Part shown: piece after piece, positions 23,484 through 34,947 of the stretch
Position numbering within the stretch: position 1 is the first letter of the stretch
Layout of the letters: every line of letters begins with the position of its first letter
Assembly: GCA_028386065.3 (NCBI GenBank)
Contig: JAKUCV010006153.1
Location: 28,279 to 92,278, forward strand
Source: Turnera subulata
Taxonomy: Eukaryota > Streptophyta > Magnoliopsida > Malpighiales > Passifloraceae
DNA: 64,000 nt
Reading direction: 5' to 3'
Made by a program: the position numbers and the translations under genes
The notes under the pieces: generated by a model
Database searches by the model: none
Told to the model about the DNA's origin: nothing
The model's input: the letters and a program-made list of their open reading frames with translations, nothing else

Positions 23484-25180
23484 TGTAACAGTCCGGTTAA
23501 AAATTTACATTTTACCGGGACTGTAAAAACGCTTTGTACAGTAATTTACCATGTAAAATAATCTTGGTAATTATTTCAAGGTAAATTATGCATCGGATTC
23601 CGAAACCGAGCTCTGTCCCATGCTCGGGATTTTTCTGCGGATTTTACGGACCAAAGTTAGAATTTCTCGGGTCTAGGAATCTCGAGAAAAGTCATGTTTA
23701 ACCTCGAATTATCGGGCCAGAAATAAAGGCAAGGGGGCATTATAGATATTTTCTGGTCCGGACGGGACACGACTGCATAATTGAAATTATGCAGCCGCCT
23801 TGCTCCTGTGTGCACGTGAAAATTTGTCTCACCTGTGAACCCCGTGACAGCGCCTTGCTTCCATTATTTTTGCTGCTTGCTTGCACCACCCAGTACCACC
23901 TCTTCACTCTCTGCAAGAAAAAAAAAACTGAAACCCATTCCCTGCCATTTTCCCTACCTTCACAAACTCTTCATCCTCCTGCAAATTACAAATTTTTCCT
24001 TCATTGTTTCTGCAAAAATACACAAACCCAGTTTTTTTTCTTCACTAAAATTGGGAAAAAAAAAAAGAAAAGAAAAGAAGTGAAAACAGAAAAGGAAAGG
24101 ACAGGAGGGGCTGCCGCCACCTCACCCCCACACACCGACCGCCTGCACTCCTCCACCGCCGTCACCACCACCGGTTCCTTCTCCTTCTTCCTCTCCCTCG
24201 CTTGCTGACGCAGCAAGCCGTGCTAGGCACCGTTCTTCTCCCTCGCTGCAGCCGCCGGGCCCGATGAGCAGAACCGCCTGGATCCGCCGTCCCTTCTCCT
24301 CTCTCTTTCCGCCCTCGTCGCCGTTGCCAGCAACCATTGGTAGACCCACCGTCGCACGCTTCTCCTGCAGCCGCCCCCACTTCGTCGTGCCCCCACCTCT
24401 TTGACATGTCGCCGTCCTGCTCTTCCTCCTTCCTCGCAACCGGTGAGTAACCGGGTACCGTTTCTGCAGATGGGTCGAGGCTGACCTGTTAGTGCAGGAG
24501 CAGACCCGCCCGTGTCCGGGTCATGGATCCGGGTCGCGGGATGGGCTAGTATGGGTTAGGGCATGACTTGGGCTGGGTATGACTTTGGGCCTGGCTTGGC
24601 ATGGGCTTATGATTAGGTTAATGCTTTGGTTCTGGGTTGGCCCAGATTATTTTGGGCTGGCCCAGTTTATTAAAAAGTAGGGAAAAAAATAAAATTCTGG
24701 AAAAAAGAAATAAAATAGAAAATAATAATAATAATAATAGGGGATTATATTTTCTAGAAATATATATATAGGTAAATAACCCTACAGAAATAATTTTGGG
24801 GGAAAAAAAGATAAGATAATCATTTTATAGAAATAATTTTGGAAAGTACATACTTAAGGAAAATAAAAATGGAAAGGGTATTATCAAAGTAAATACGTAC
24901 CGGAATAATAACCGGGTTGCAGTAAGGTATTTTTGACACCTGTAAATAAATGGTGAATTATGACGATAATGGGAATAACCCGAGGAAGTACCGAGTAGGT
25001 CCAGTAATTATTTTTACGGCTTACAGTAATAGTCAAGCATTTGCATATCATCTTATATGTGCATAAATTGTTGTTTGATATAGGAATTGATAACGAGCAG
25101 TATCCTGAGGAGCCTGAGCCGGAACACTTCGAGGACTATCAGGAATAGAAAATCAGCTAAGGTGAGGATAAGTAAATATT

Positions 25181-25967
25181 GGGTTAATGGTATAAATGGT
25201 ACCCCGAGTTGTTTAAATTCGTCAATTGTATACCCCGACTTTTTTTTCCATCAATTATATACCTGTACTTTTAAAATTTGGTCAATTGTGTACCCCGGGC
25301 AGCATTTTGATGATGTGGCATGCTGCCCGCAAATAACTTGTGTTAGTTTGATCCTTAGATTTCGAGTTTAATCATGTAGGTCCATTAGAATTTATACAAT
25401 TAAGTCCTAAAACTTTATTTATACTCATTCAAATCCTTTTTTAGAACGATAATACTATAATNNNNNNNNNNNNNNNNNNNNNNNNNNNNNNNNNNNNNNN
25501 NNNNNNNNNNNNNNNNNNNNNNNNNNNNNNNNNNNNNNNNNNNNNNNNNNNNNNNNNNNNNNNNNNNNNNNNNNNNNNNNNNNNNNNNNNNNNNNNNNNN
25601 NTATTGTAAAAAAATAATTATATGCTTATTACTTTAATAAAAATATTATTATACACTAAAAATAATTTAGGAATCAAATATTGTGTAAATAATAATTACA
25701 TATAATAGTAAGGATTAACTCTAAATAATAAAAAATATATGGACTAAATTATATACTAATAAAGGACTTATATGATTAATTTAAAAACCCAGGGACTAAA
25801 TTGCTATCCACCATTAATGGGCAGCACGCCACGTCATCAAAGGGCTGCCCGAGGTATACAATTGACGCAAACTCACAAAGTACGGGTACATAATTGACGA
25901 AAAAAAAAGTCGGGGTATACAATTGACGAATTTAAACAACTCGGGGTACCATTTATACCATTAACCC
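25181..25967. mobile_element. Mutator-like MITE nested in the LTR
   Basis: Both ends are GGGTTAATGGTATAAATGG (inverted), and the inverted match extends about 150 bases inward with few changes. It is flanked by the 9-base duplication GTAAATATT (25172-25180 and 25968-25976); 9 bases is typical of Mutator-like elements. No transposase is present. The middle holds the 140-base assembly gap, so its true length is uncertain. Confidence 0.9.
25462..25601. other. Assembly gap (140 N)
   Basis: A run of N in the centre of the inverted-repeat element; hairpin-forming DNA is hard to sequence, which may be why. Confidence 0.99.
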
Positions 25968-26379
25968 GTAAATATTTATATACTTCCGTAGTACCAAGTT
26001 GCTATTGTGTTATATGCTTGAATAATTCTTTATGGCTGTGAATAGTTGTTGTGAGATGAATTTAATTGTTATTTGTTGTCGTTGATGTTGTTGAATTGAT
26101 GCTACTGTTGATGTTATTGGTAATATTAGAAATGTGGTATTAGTAGGTTATTTCTGTTGTTGTTGGCTGTGAAAATTGTGAGAGTAGAGTACCGAGGGTA
26201 CTGGTTGAATAAGCTTGTATTATCCAGACGAGCGAAGAGGCTGTGAGCCTGCTCGGGATAATGAGAGAAGGGAGGATAATAGAAATTAAGTAACTAGGAG
26301 TAATAAAACTGGAAACACATAGACATCTAGTAAATCACAGTTAAATGTTGGAATAGCCAGATGGTAGTCTTATTTTTAT

Positions 26380-26490
26380 GGTGCTGGGGGAGAGTGTGCT
26401 TGGGATCTGCTCCCTGTCTGTACCAGCTTTTATTTTAGGCACTAGGGGAGAGTGTGCTTGGGGTCTGCTCCCTGTCTATTCCAGTTATAC
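26380..26490. repeat. 58-bp-period duplication in the LTR
   Basis: GGGGAGAGTGTGCTTGGG followed by TCTGCTCCCTGTCT occurs twice, 58 bases apart. Confidence 0.8.
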
Positions 26491-27088
26491 GTGGAGGTAC
26501 CAGAGCGGGGTCCACGGGCTAGCTAGCTTGACTACCAAGCAACGGCCACCATTTCACTAGTGATAGGGGCCCCGATAATAAAATTGGTATAGCGTGTCTA
26601 GAATCACCGAGTGTGTTATTTGGGGTTCGTGTGAACCTTATTTAATTGCTGTTGATGTGACTTGGATTATTTACGGATGTTTGTATATGTATATTTGCTT
26701 ATGGATTTTACCCGGTGAGCACTTCGGACTCACCCCTCGCCTGCGTGACCTGGTCGCGTAGTTTGATTGTGCGTAGCTCAGGTACGTTTGAGGCAAGCTG
26801 TGGCGCACCCTCTGCCAGGCCCGGATCCATCCTGCGTTGCATCATGTTTATACTGTTGTCTATTGCTGTGTTGTATTAAGACTTCCGCTGCTTGCATTTT
26901 ATAACTCTGTGGATTAATGCTTGTTGTAATAATGATCCCGTGCCGGGACAAGCACTGTTGATGTATTATGTACTTTTATCGTATTAATACTGTTGGTTGT
27001 GATATTTACCACTGTGGTTACTGTAATAGTATGTGGTCCCACGTGTTTAGTGTGTAACGGTAAATACGGATCGGGACGTTTCAAGAAG

Positions 27089-29105
27089 GCCATTTGAGTA
27101 TAGTTAGTTTACCATTCTTATCATATATTTTACGCAGACTTGTTTGCTTGTCAATATTAATTGTAGTATTAAAGATAGGGATATATGATTCTCAAAAAAA
27201 AAAAAAAGGGATATGAACTTAATTATTAGAATATATCCATATGGTACCCATTAAAATTCGTCAAGATAATCTTTTAATTGTTGAACGGTCAAGCGACTTG
27301 CGGTTGACAAAAAAGGACGCAACAGGAATTTGCATCATTTGGAAATCAACGAAGAAGAGGGTTCATAATACACATGAATATTTATATTTGCATGAACATC
27401 TCCTTTGGTTCTTCCATTAGGATTGCATGATTTTTGTATTTGTTAATCTTCTGATTCCAAATATTTCTGTCCTAATTGGTAGGTAAGTACTGGTCAGGAT
27501 AGAACCTTCTTTAGTTTCGTTCAGTACTGGTCAGGATTATATTACAAACGGAACTTGAAAGTTTTAGAAGGTGCAGTGCAACTATGTATTATAATTTATA
27601 GAGTTCGCAGAAGAAAGTTCTCACTAGTTAGCTGGGGTTTAATTAATTACAAGTCGACCGTTATAGTACTTAAATATGTCGGACAATAATATATACTCTT
27701 CTGAGAATTTTCAAATGCACATATGACACTGATAGGGGCATATACATATTGATGAATTATAAAATTTACGCTACAAATTCGATGTAGAAGGCACTTAGTC
27801 GATGACCCCTTAAAATCTGGGTTGAATAGTCAGTCATAGCACTATGATTATAAAACACTCACACAGTATATATATGGGTACCACAACCTCTTCTTACTCC
27901 TAATTTAATACATATTTGTTCTTTAATTCCTCTAGTCCCTTTATTAAAATTTCTATCAGTTCTGTTAATAGTTTAAATTGTCCGAGTAAAAGACACAAGG
28001 CATAAATGTTTATACCTTATTGATTTAGCAATTTTTTTTTATTTTTCACTGACTATGATTTACAGTAATTTTGATGTTTTTTTTTTATGAAAGATGTTTT
28101 TTTTAGAACTACAGTAATTTTGATGTTGATTGTTTATCATTACTATAAGTTTCTAGCTTCTATACACGACTTTGAAACTAATATAAATTATAGTTATATA
28201 ATAGTAATTTAAGATAGGCATATATGGACTGATTCGAATATGCCAATTGCACCAGGAAGATATTTTTTAATTATTTATTTGCCTTGTATGGAATTTAGAA
28301 GAGACCAGTAAAGAATAGAACACACAATTAAAGTTCCGGCAAAATTTGAAGGCACTAATTTAAAATATTCATTCTAGTTCTTAATTACAATTTGCTCGTC
28401 CACGTCTCCAGTTCTTGAAGAAACGAACCAAGGACGTAATGAATTAGAGGATTAAAAAAAATATGTATTAGCGTATAGCGACTTGCATGTGCGTGACAAA
28501 ATGGACGTGGAATAGAAGTTTGCATCATTTGGAAATCAACGAAAGTAGACTGGTTTTAATATATATGCTTATTTGGTTTTTCTAAAAAAAAAATTAGATT
28601 GAGGAGAAGCTCCCTAATATAGGACAAACTTCCGAATTCAACGAGTCGGTAGAATTCGAATTCTCGATCGGGGATGTTAATTGTACTTGAACCAACTAAA
28701 CCAACGTAGTTGGCATATGCTTGCTTTCTTTGTGCATACTTGAACCTAGCCTACCTGACTATCTTGGTTTTGTAATTAAGACTGCATCATCATATAATGT
28801 ATTTTTTTTTCCAGTGCTTAATATTTTTGGCTTTTTGGCTAGCTGTGGTCACAGTAAATGAATTTCCTTGCCATGCCTTTTACCCAAAAAGAATTTAAAA
28901 GTTTTAACCATTCAACTGTATGATTCAACCGTATGTTAATAGTATTAGGAGAAGCGTGGACGGAGCTATATGAGGGGCTAAAGTGTTTCGGGGTAAGGGT
29001 GTGGCATGGCGGAATGGTACTTCTCGTGCGACTCAAGGTGTATAACACTACCTTGATAAGGCTTCTGCACATACGTCAACACAATAAATAAATAAGGATT
29101 ATAGA
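27089..29105. other. Intergenic with one dispersed direct repeat
   Basis: No gene seen. Blocks 27290-27362 and 28477-28550 share GCGACTTG, GACAAAA and the 20-mer TTTGCATCATTTGGAAATCA in the same order, about 1.19 kb apart. Otherwise AT-rich unique-looking DNA. Confidence 0.6.
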
Positions 29106-29635
29106 AGTTAAATATCCAACACCAATTAGATAGGTCGTAATTGTTATCTAGTATAGTGGATAATGGGTGGGTTATCCACCTATAGTTATCTAGATTAGGT
29201 AGTAATTATCCTTCTTAGTTGTCTTTCCAAGTTATCTCATTTTCTTAGTTATCTGCTTTTCAAGTTTACAGGATTATGTTGTTAGTTTCCTAATTTCTAG
29301 CTTGAGTTGTTAGTTTTGTACCCAATATAAAGGCCTAGTACTCTAGTGAAATAATCATCCCAAGCATTCAAGCATTTCTCTCATTTCTCTCTGAGTGTTT
29401 TGAGAGAGTATTCTCTATGTTCTAATTTGTTGTCTTGTTATTAGTTTCGATGGCTTTTTCCATTTTCCTCAGCTCAAGTTCTGCGCAACCTGCCTGTGCA
29501 TGTGAGTTTTGCTCAGTCTCAACACAATTTGCCTGTGCAACGAGAATGGTAGTGTGAAAAGTGAGTACTTAGCATTGTTCAACAATTTGGTAGCAGAGCA
29601 TTGTTCCCGTTGTGGTAGCGGAACATTGTTCAACA
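29106..29635 (+). repeat. Left LTR of copia element
   Basis: 530 bp. Holds a TATA-like AATATAAAGGC near 29321. The last 80 bases contain two motifs (GGTAGCAGAGC and GGTAGCGGAAC) resembling the primer-binding site that follows the LTR. Confidence 0.9.
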
Positions 29636-29651
29636 ATCTAGTAGCGGAGCG
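29636..29651 (+). promoter_or_regulatory. Variant primer-binding site
   Basis: ATCTAGTAGCGGAGCG directly after the left LTR. It shares TAGCGGAGC with the relic site at 11991 and the TRIM at 62560-63124. Confidence 0.55.
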
Positions 29652-29708
29652 GGTTTTTCTTCTGGAAATTATGTGGAGTTGTTTTGTGAGAATTTTTTGT
29701 CGAATACA

Positions 29709-30690
29709 ATGACCGACCTTCAAGTTATTGGCGCAATAGAGAAGCTCAGCAACAACAACTACAGTACGTGTTCAACTTGCAATATGTCCTACTTGCAAGG
29801 ACAAGACCTGTGGGAAGTGGTCAATGGTACCGAGATAACATAACCGGGAGATACAAATGGAGAGCTGCAGAAGTGGAAGATTAAAATAGGCAAGGCAATG
29901 ATCACTTTAAAGACAACAATAAGAAAAGAAATGCTGCAATGCATATAGAAAGCTGAAACTCTGAAAGAATCTTGGGATACACTTGCCAGCTGGTTCTCTA
30001 AAATGAATGATACTAAGCTTCAACTTTTAGAGAACGAGTTGTTGTTAATGACACAAGGCAACATGACAATAGCATAATACTTTCACAAAGTGAAGTTCTT
30101 GTGCCGTAGATTTCGGAGTTGGATCCAGAAGCATCTATCGGCGATTCCAGGATGAAGCAAATTCTTATCCATGGTTTAAGACTAGAATTTAGAAGCTTTA
30201 TTGCTACTGTACAAGGTTGGCCAACACAACCATCATTTGAGGAATTTGAGAATTTACTAGCCGGTCAAAAAGGCTTGCCTAAACAAATAGGAGGAGTCTC
30301 GCTGAAGAATGAAGAAGAGGCACACTCTATGCTAAGAAAAACAAGGGGAATTCCAAGCCCCGTGATGGTGATGGATCCGAGAAGAATTGTGACAAGTTTA
30401 AAGGTCATCATGGTGAGACGAGCACTCGTGAAAGAGGTTCGAAGGAAAGTATTACAACTGTAATAAGAAGGGACACATGGCAAAAGACTGTTGGTCTAAG
30501 AAGAAAATCATGAAGAGCAATGCAGCCACATTCAAAAATGAAGAAGAATGAGATGTTGAAGCATTGTTTGCTTCAGAAGAATTTGCATTTACGGTAACAA
30601 CACATAATCAAATTGATTATGGGAATGACTAGATTGTTGATTCAGGTTGTTCAAATCATATGACAGGTAACAAAGCCAAGCTGCAGGAAT
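29709..30690 (+). pseudogene. copia gag and protease remnant
   Basis: Gag starts MTDLQVIGAIEKLSNNNYST and continues through WEVVNGTEI and ETLKESWDTLASWFSKMND, a UBN2/gag-type sequence, with in-frame stops. The zinc knuckle near 30450-30490 reads YYNCNKKGHMAKDCW: its first Cys is Tyr (TGT to TAT). The protease site DSGCSNHMTG follows at 30639-30668. The coding then breaks off. Confidence 0.88.
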
Positions 30691-30814
30691 TGTAAGATTC
30701 AGATAGCCCGGAATAGACATTGGAGTCTTCTCAAATTCAGCTAAGTTTAGGAGAAGCTAAAGTTTTAGAAGATGGTGAAAATGGTGCAACTATAGCTCAA
30801 AGTCCTTGGTGAAC

Positions 30815-32615
30815 AGGTGTGCATCAATGGCCAAATGAAGAAGTTAGTCCGAGTGAAGAAGGTAAGTCAAGTGGAGATAGCGAGCCAAGTAGAGAAAGAG
30901 AGCTGAGTGCAATTGAATATGAAGAAGGTGAGTCAAGTGGAGATAGCAAGCGAAGTAGACAGAGCGATCTGAGTGTAGCTGAACCACCAACTCAGCCGAG
31001 AAGATCGTAAGACCTAAGAAGCCGAATCCTAATTACGCCAATGCTACTGTTGTAAAAGATATGAAAGAACCTGAGACTTTAGAAGAAATATTTTTGAGTT
31101 TAGGATGGATTAAGGCTATGGAAGAGGAGCTTACAGCATTGGATCATAATTAGACTTGGGAGCTTGTGCCACAGCCAAAAGAAGTAAGGCCCATTTCTTG
31201 CAAATGGGTTTACAAGATCATGCAACGCATAGATGGATCGATTGAGAGGTACAAGGCTTGTTTGGTAGCTCGAGGATTGTCTCAACAATACGAACCAGAA
31301 TATGATGAAACGATTAGTCCAGTCGCAAAGCTTACAACTGTGGGGGTTCTACTAGCACTTGCAGCTAGTAAGAATGGAACTTGTGGCAAATGGACGTGAA
31401 GAATGCTTTTCTTCACATGGAGTTAGATTGAGAGATCTACATAAATCAACCAAAGAGTTTCGAGAGTCAAGATCATCCTGAGTATATGTGTAAACTTCGA
31501 AAGGCTCTCTATAGATTAGAACAAGCACCAAGGGCCTGGTATGGCAAAATTGCTGAGTTTTTAGCCCAGGGTGGTTATGTTGTGACAACTGCAGACTCTA
31601 GTTTTTTTGTTAGAGCTATTGGATGAAAGTTAGCTATAGTGCTAGTTTATGTGGATGATTTAATTCTCACAGGAGATGGTGATGAGGAAATTCTACAAAC
31701 AAAATAGAATTTATCGGTTCGCTTCCAAATGAAAGAGCTTGGGCTGCTTAAGCACTTTTTTTGTCTTAAAATTGACCGCACACAAGAAAGTATCTTTCTT
31801 CATCAGCAAAACATATTGCAAAGATCTGCTAAAGAAATTCAGAATGAATGATTGCAAACCAATATTGACACCTATGGAGCCGAATGCTAAGTTGTGTGCT
31901 CTTGAAGGAAAAGATTTAAAAGATGCAATGATGTATCGTCAACTGGTGGGTAGTTTAATATATCTGGCTCAAATAAGACTAGAGATCTCCTATGTTGTCG
32001 GTGTGATGAGTCGATATACGCAAAACCCAAAGAAGCCTCATTTGGAAGCAGTCAGAAGAATCTTGGGATATGCCAGGGGTACAGTTGGTAATGGAATTCT
32101 ATACAAGAGAGGTGAAGGTTGCAAATTAGTTGGCTATTGTGATGCTGACTATGCAGGTGACCATGATACTCGACGTTCAATTGCTAGGTATGTTTTTAAA
32201 CTCAGATCTGGAGCATTTTCCTAGTGCACTGAAAGACAACCAATAGTGTCTTTATCCAAAAACAGAAGCAGAATATCGAGTTGCAGTAATGGCAACTCAA
32301 GAGAGCACTTGGCTTGTGCAGTTTTTGAAGGATTTGCATCAATCAATTGAGTATGCAATTCCTTTGTATTGTGATAATCAATCCGCAATACATTTGACCG
32401 AGAATTCCATGTTTCATGCAAGAACTAAACACGTGGAAGTTCATTATCACTTTATCAGGGAAAAAGTCCTTGAAGAAGAAGTGGAGCTGAGGGAAGTGAA
32501 GACTGAAGATCAAGTCACAGATGTGTTCACAAAAGGCTTAAAAGGCAACAAGTTTAAGCGCTTTTGTCGTCAACTCTGCATGGTGAAAAGAACGGGAGTT
32601 GGTGTTGAGGAGGAG
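30815..32615 (+). pseudogene. copia reverse transcriptase and RNase H remnant
   Basis: An acidic linker with two SSGDS-type repeats (30819-31010) is followed by WIKAMEEELTALDHN and [20 protein letters not shown], then YVDDLILTGD at 31648-31677, the tether, and RNase H with [15 protein letters not shown] and LYCDNQSAIHL, ending with DVFTKGLKG near 32520-32546. Stops occur at several expected Trp, Gln or Lys positions and there are frameshifts, so no full protein can be made. Confidence 0.9.
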
Positions 32616-33125
32616 TGTTAAATATCCAACACCAATTAGATAGGTCTGGGTTGTTACTACTCTAGTGGATAATGGGTGGGTTATCCACTTAGTTATCTAG
32701 ATTAGGTCTTAGTTCCTTCTTAGTTATCTTTCCTACTTATCTACTTTTCTTAGTTATCTACTTTTCAAGTTTGTTAGTTTCCTAATTTCTAGTTTAAGTT
32801 GTTAGTTTTGTAGCCTATATAAAGGCGTAGCTCTCCAGTGAAATAATTATCCCAAGCATTCAAGCATTTCTCTCTGAGTGTTTTGAGAGAGTATTCTCTT
32901 TGTTCTAATTTATTTTCTTGTTATTAGTTTCTGTGGGTTTTTCCATTTTCCTCAGCTCAGGTTCTGTGCGACCTACTTGTGCAAGTGAGTTTTGCTCAGT
33001 CTCAACACAATCTGTCTGTGCGATGAGATTGGTAATGTGAAAGGTTAGTGCTTACTGTTGCGCATTGTTCAGCAATCTAGTAGCGGAGCATTGTTCCCTT
33101 TGTGGTAGCGGAACATTATTCAACA
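32616..33125 (+). repeat. Right LTR of copia element
   Basis: 510 bp, TGTTAAATATCC to ATTCAACA. It lacks a few short segments present in the left copy (for example near 29280 and 29370). Confidence 0.9.
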
Positions 33126-33480
33126 CAATGAAAAACAACGATAAAGCATAACCAAGAGAATAAGAATTTGGAGAATATTCGTGATATTACTATTAGAAAA
33201 CCCTAACAACAATACAGACTCCCATAAACTCCCCCTCATGTCTATTTATAATAAACACAAAGCACTCTAGCTAGGTCGCTTTTACCTATAAGTTAGGAAC
33301 TTGGCTTGCCACTCACTCACCCTTCCCTTATGGAATTAGAGTAGTAAGGCCCAATAACATAGAGTATAGTCCTAATATAGTTAAGTTAATTACTCCTAAT
33401 AGTAATAGAACTCTCCCCCAACTAATTTTGTTGATGCACAATTCCAAGATCCCAGGCTCTTAGGATGCAAATTTATATGG
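33126..33480 (-). mobile_element. Possible relict LTR, minus strand
   Basis: Contains a minus-strand TATA-like TTATAAATAGAC (33240-33251) and, near 33413-33422, CTCCCCCAAC, which on minus reads as a polypurine tract just outside a possible LTR start. No paired LTR or duplication was found, so this is a weak call. Confidence 0.3.
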
Positions 33481-33494
33481 TTAGGATCATGCTT

Positions 33495-33745
33495 CACAAG
33501 TCGGCACATGGTCTAGTGGTAACGGCGAATTATATTTACATGAGTATACGAGTTTGAGTCCATGATTTGTTATTTTGCACTTCTTTTTAAAATATTTTCT
33601 CATGTAATACAATTTAGTCCCTATTATTCTAAATGATGTTACAATTTGGCCCCCTTAAATTTTCTTTAGTCCCTATTATTCTAGATGGTATTACGATTAG
33701 CTCCCCTTAAATTTCATTTCTGGATCCGCTCTGCATCCCGCACCA
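33495..33745 (+). mobile_element. SINE-like sequence (tRNA-type boxes)
   Basis: An A-box-like TGGTCTAGTGG (33509-33519) and B-box-like AGTTTGAGTCC (33551-33561) lie at tRNA-like spacing. A body follows with a duplicated TTTAGTCCCTATTATTCTA and an end near GGATCCGCTCTGCATCC. No clear poly-A or target duplication. Confidence 0.5.
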
Positions 33746-33846
33746 TGGACTTCTTAGGTCTTGAAAAAGGGGTCGCCTATGTTGTTAAATTTCTCGTATG
33801 GGTCCTTGACGATTCTATGTAAACGCCTATATTGTTTTTTTTTTTG

Positions 33847-34938
33847 GATTATGGCCCCCCCACATACCTGTACTATTTAGTTCTGTTCTTTTAGGTACCT
33901 ATACTTTTTTTGGCCCATCCTATACCTGTACTATATCAATCGGTTCCATTGTATACTGACACTAAATACGTTCGTTCCATCGCATCCTTCCGTCTATCTC
34001 TCGTCAATTTGATCGTTAACTGATGCCACGTGGCATAACACGTGGCAAACTTGATGCCACGTGGCATGACATGTGACAAATTATTGGCTTCTCACATTCC
34101 TATACTATTTCATTCGGTTCTTTTATGTACCTGTACTTTTTTTTTGGCCGATCCTATACCTGTATTATCTTAAATGGTTCCATTTTGTCCTTCTATCAAT
34201 TTACTGTAACGAACGTCAACTAATGCTAGGTGGCCTTTGTCCTGTGGAATTTTTGTGGGCCCCACTAATTGATAAAGTAATAAAAGGTTAATTAAAATTA
34301 ATTTTTTATGAAAAAAAGAAAAATATTTTATGCCCTAAAAATCACAAATATTTTTAGTGGGCCACTAATCGATAAAATAAGTTGTGCTTTTATGGAATTA
34401 TGAAACTGGAAAAAGTAATAATAGAATAATTGAGGTTAATTTTTTTATTAAAAAAAATAGGAAAAGATTTTATGGCCTGCAAAAATCTGAAAATAAAAAA
34501 TAAAAGATTAATTGTTTAATTTTATAAAAAGATTTGAAAAAAATCATTAAAAATTAAATAGTTAATCTTTTATTTTTTCATTTCAGAAAACTGATTTCTT
34601 ATTTTATTGATTAGTAGGGACTACAAAAATTTCACGTGACAAAAGCTACTTAGTATTAGTTGAAATTTGTTAGGGTAAATTTATAGAAGGACGAAATGGA
34701 ACCACTTGATATAGTACAGGTATAGGACATGCCAAAAAAAATACAATGTGGGGGGCCAATAATTTGCCACATGTCACGCCACGTGGCATCAACTAATGGT
34801 CAAACTAACGAAAAATAGACGGAAGGATGTGATGGAACGAACTTATTTAGTATAGGTATAGGATGGGCTAAAAAAAAGGTAGAAGTACCTAAAAGAACCG
34901 AACTAAATAGTACAGGTATGTGGGAGGCCCATAATCTC
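33847..34938. mobile_element. Foldback MITE with doubled inverted ends
   Basis: Starts GATTATGG and ends CCATAATCTC. The inverted match continues inward for over 350 bases and includes a second set of end-like sequences: left copies at 33860 and 34095, mirrored on the right before 34770 and before 34925. Each begins CACAT(A/T)CCT(G/A)TACTATTT-like sequence. A flanking 9-base TTTTTTTTG (33838-33846 and 34939-34947) fits a Mutator-type target duplication but is low complexity. No transposase. Confidence 0.8.
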
Positions 34939-34947
34939 TTTTTTTTG

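Larger units (their letters stand above)
18417..27083 (+). mobile_element. Ty3/gypsy chromovirus-like retrotransposon, decayed
   Basis: Bordered by the 5-base duplication AGAAG (18412-18416 and 27084-27088), with LTR ends TGTAACAG and CGTTTCA. Gene order gag-protease-RT-RNase H-integrase-chromodomain-like tail is that of Ty3/gypsy; long LTRs (about 2.8 kb without the nested insert), the DPGATHSF protease site and the C-terminal tail point to the Tekay/Del group (inference). The left LTR is truncated and fused to gag, removing the primer-binding site and gag start. Frameshifts and five in-frame stops make it non-autonomous. A Mutator-like MITE sits in the right LTR. Confidence 0.93.
23484..27083 (+). 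repeat. Right LTR, with nested MITE
   Basis: Starts TGTAACAGTCCGG and ends GGGACGTTTCA. It is 3600 bases in the window, or about 2.8 kb after removing the nested element and one copy of its target duplication. It contains a CT-rich leader-like block (24100-24440), AT-rich middle, a 58-base-period duplication at 26380-26490 and the GTGAGCACTTCGGACTCA motif shared with the solo LTR at 12873-17251. Confidence 0.9.
29106..33125 (+). mobile_element. Ty1/copia retrotransposon lacking integrase
   Basis: LTRs at 29106-29635 and 32616-33125 are clear copies of one sequence (GTTAAATATCCAACACCAAT start, TTCAACA end; the first base of the left copy is A instead of T). A purine-rich tract (GTTGAGGAGGAG) precedes the right LTR. 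Gene order gag-protease-(gap)-RT-RNase H is copia; the GAG-pre-integrase and integrase regions are missing between about 30690 and 30815. Many stops and shifts are present. No matching 5-base target duplication was found (ATAGA versus CAATG). Confidence 0.93.

Noticed and set aside
29076..33130. TCAACACAAT on both sides of the copia element as a target duplication
   Set aside because: The right copy includes the LTR end itself and the left copy is 20 bases away from the LTR; likely chance.
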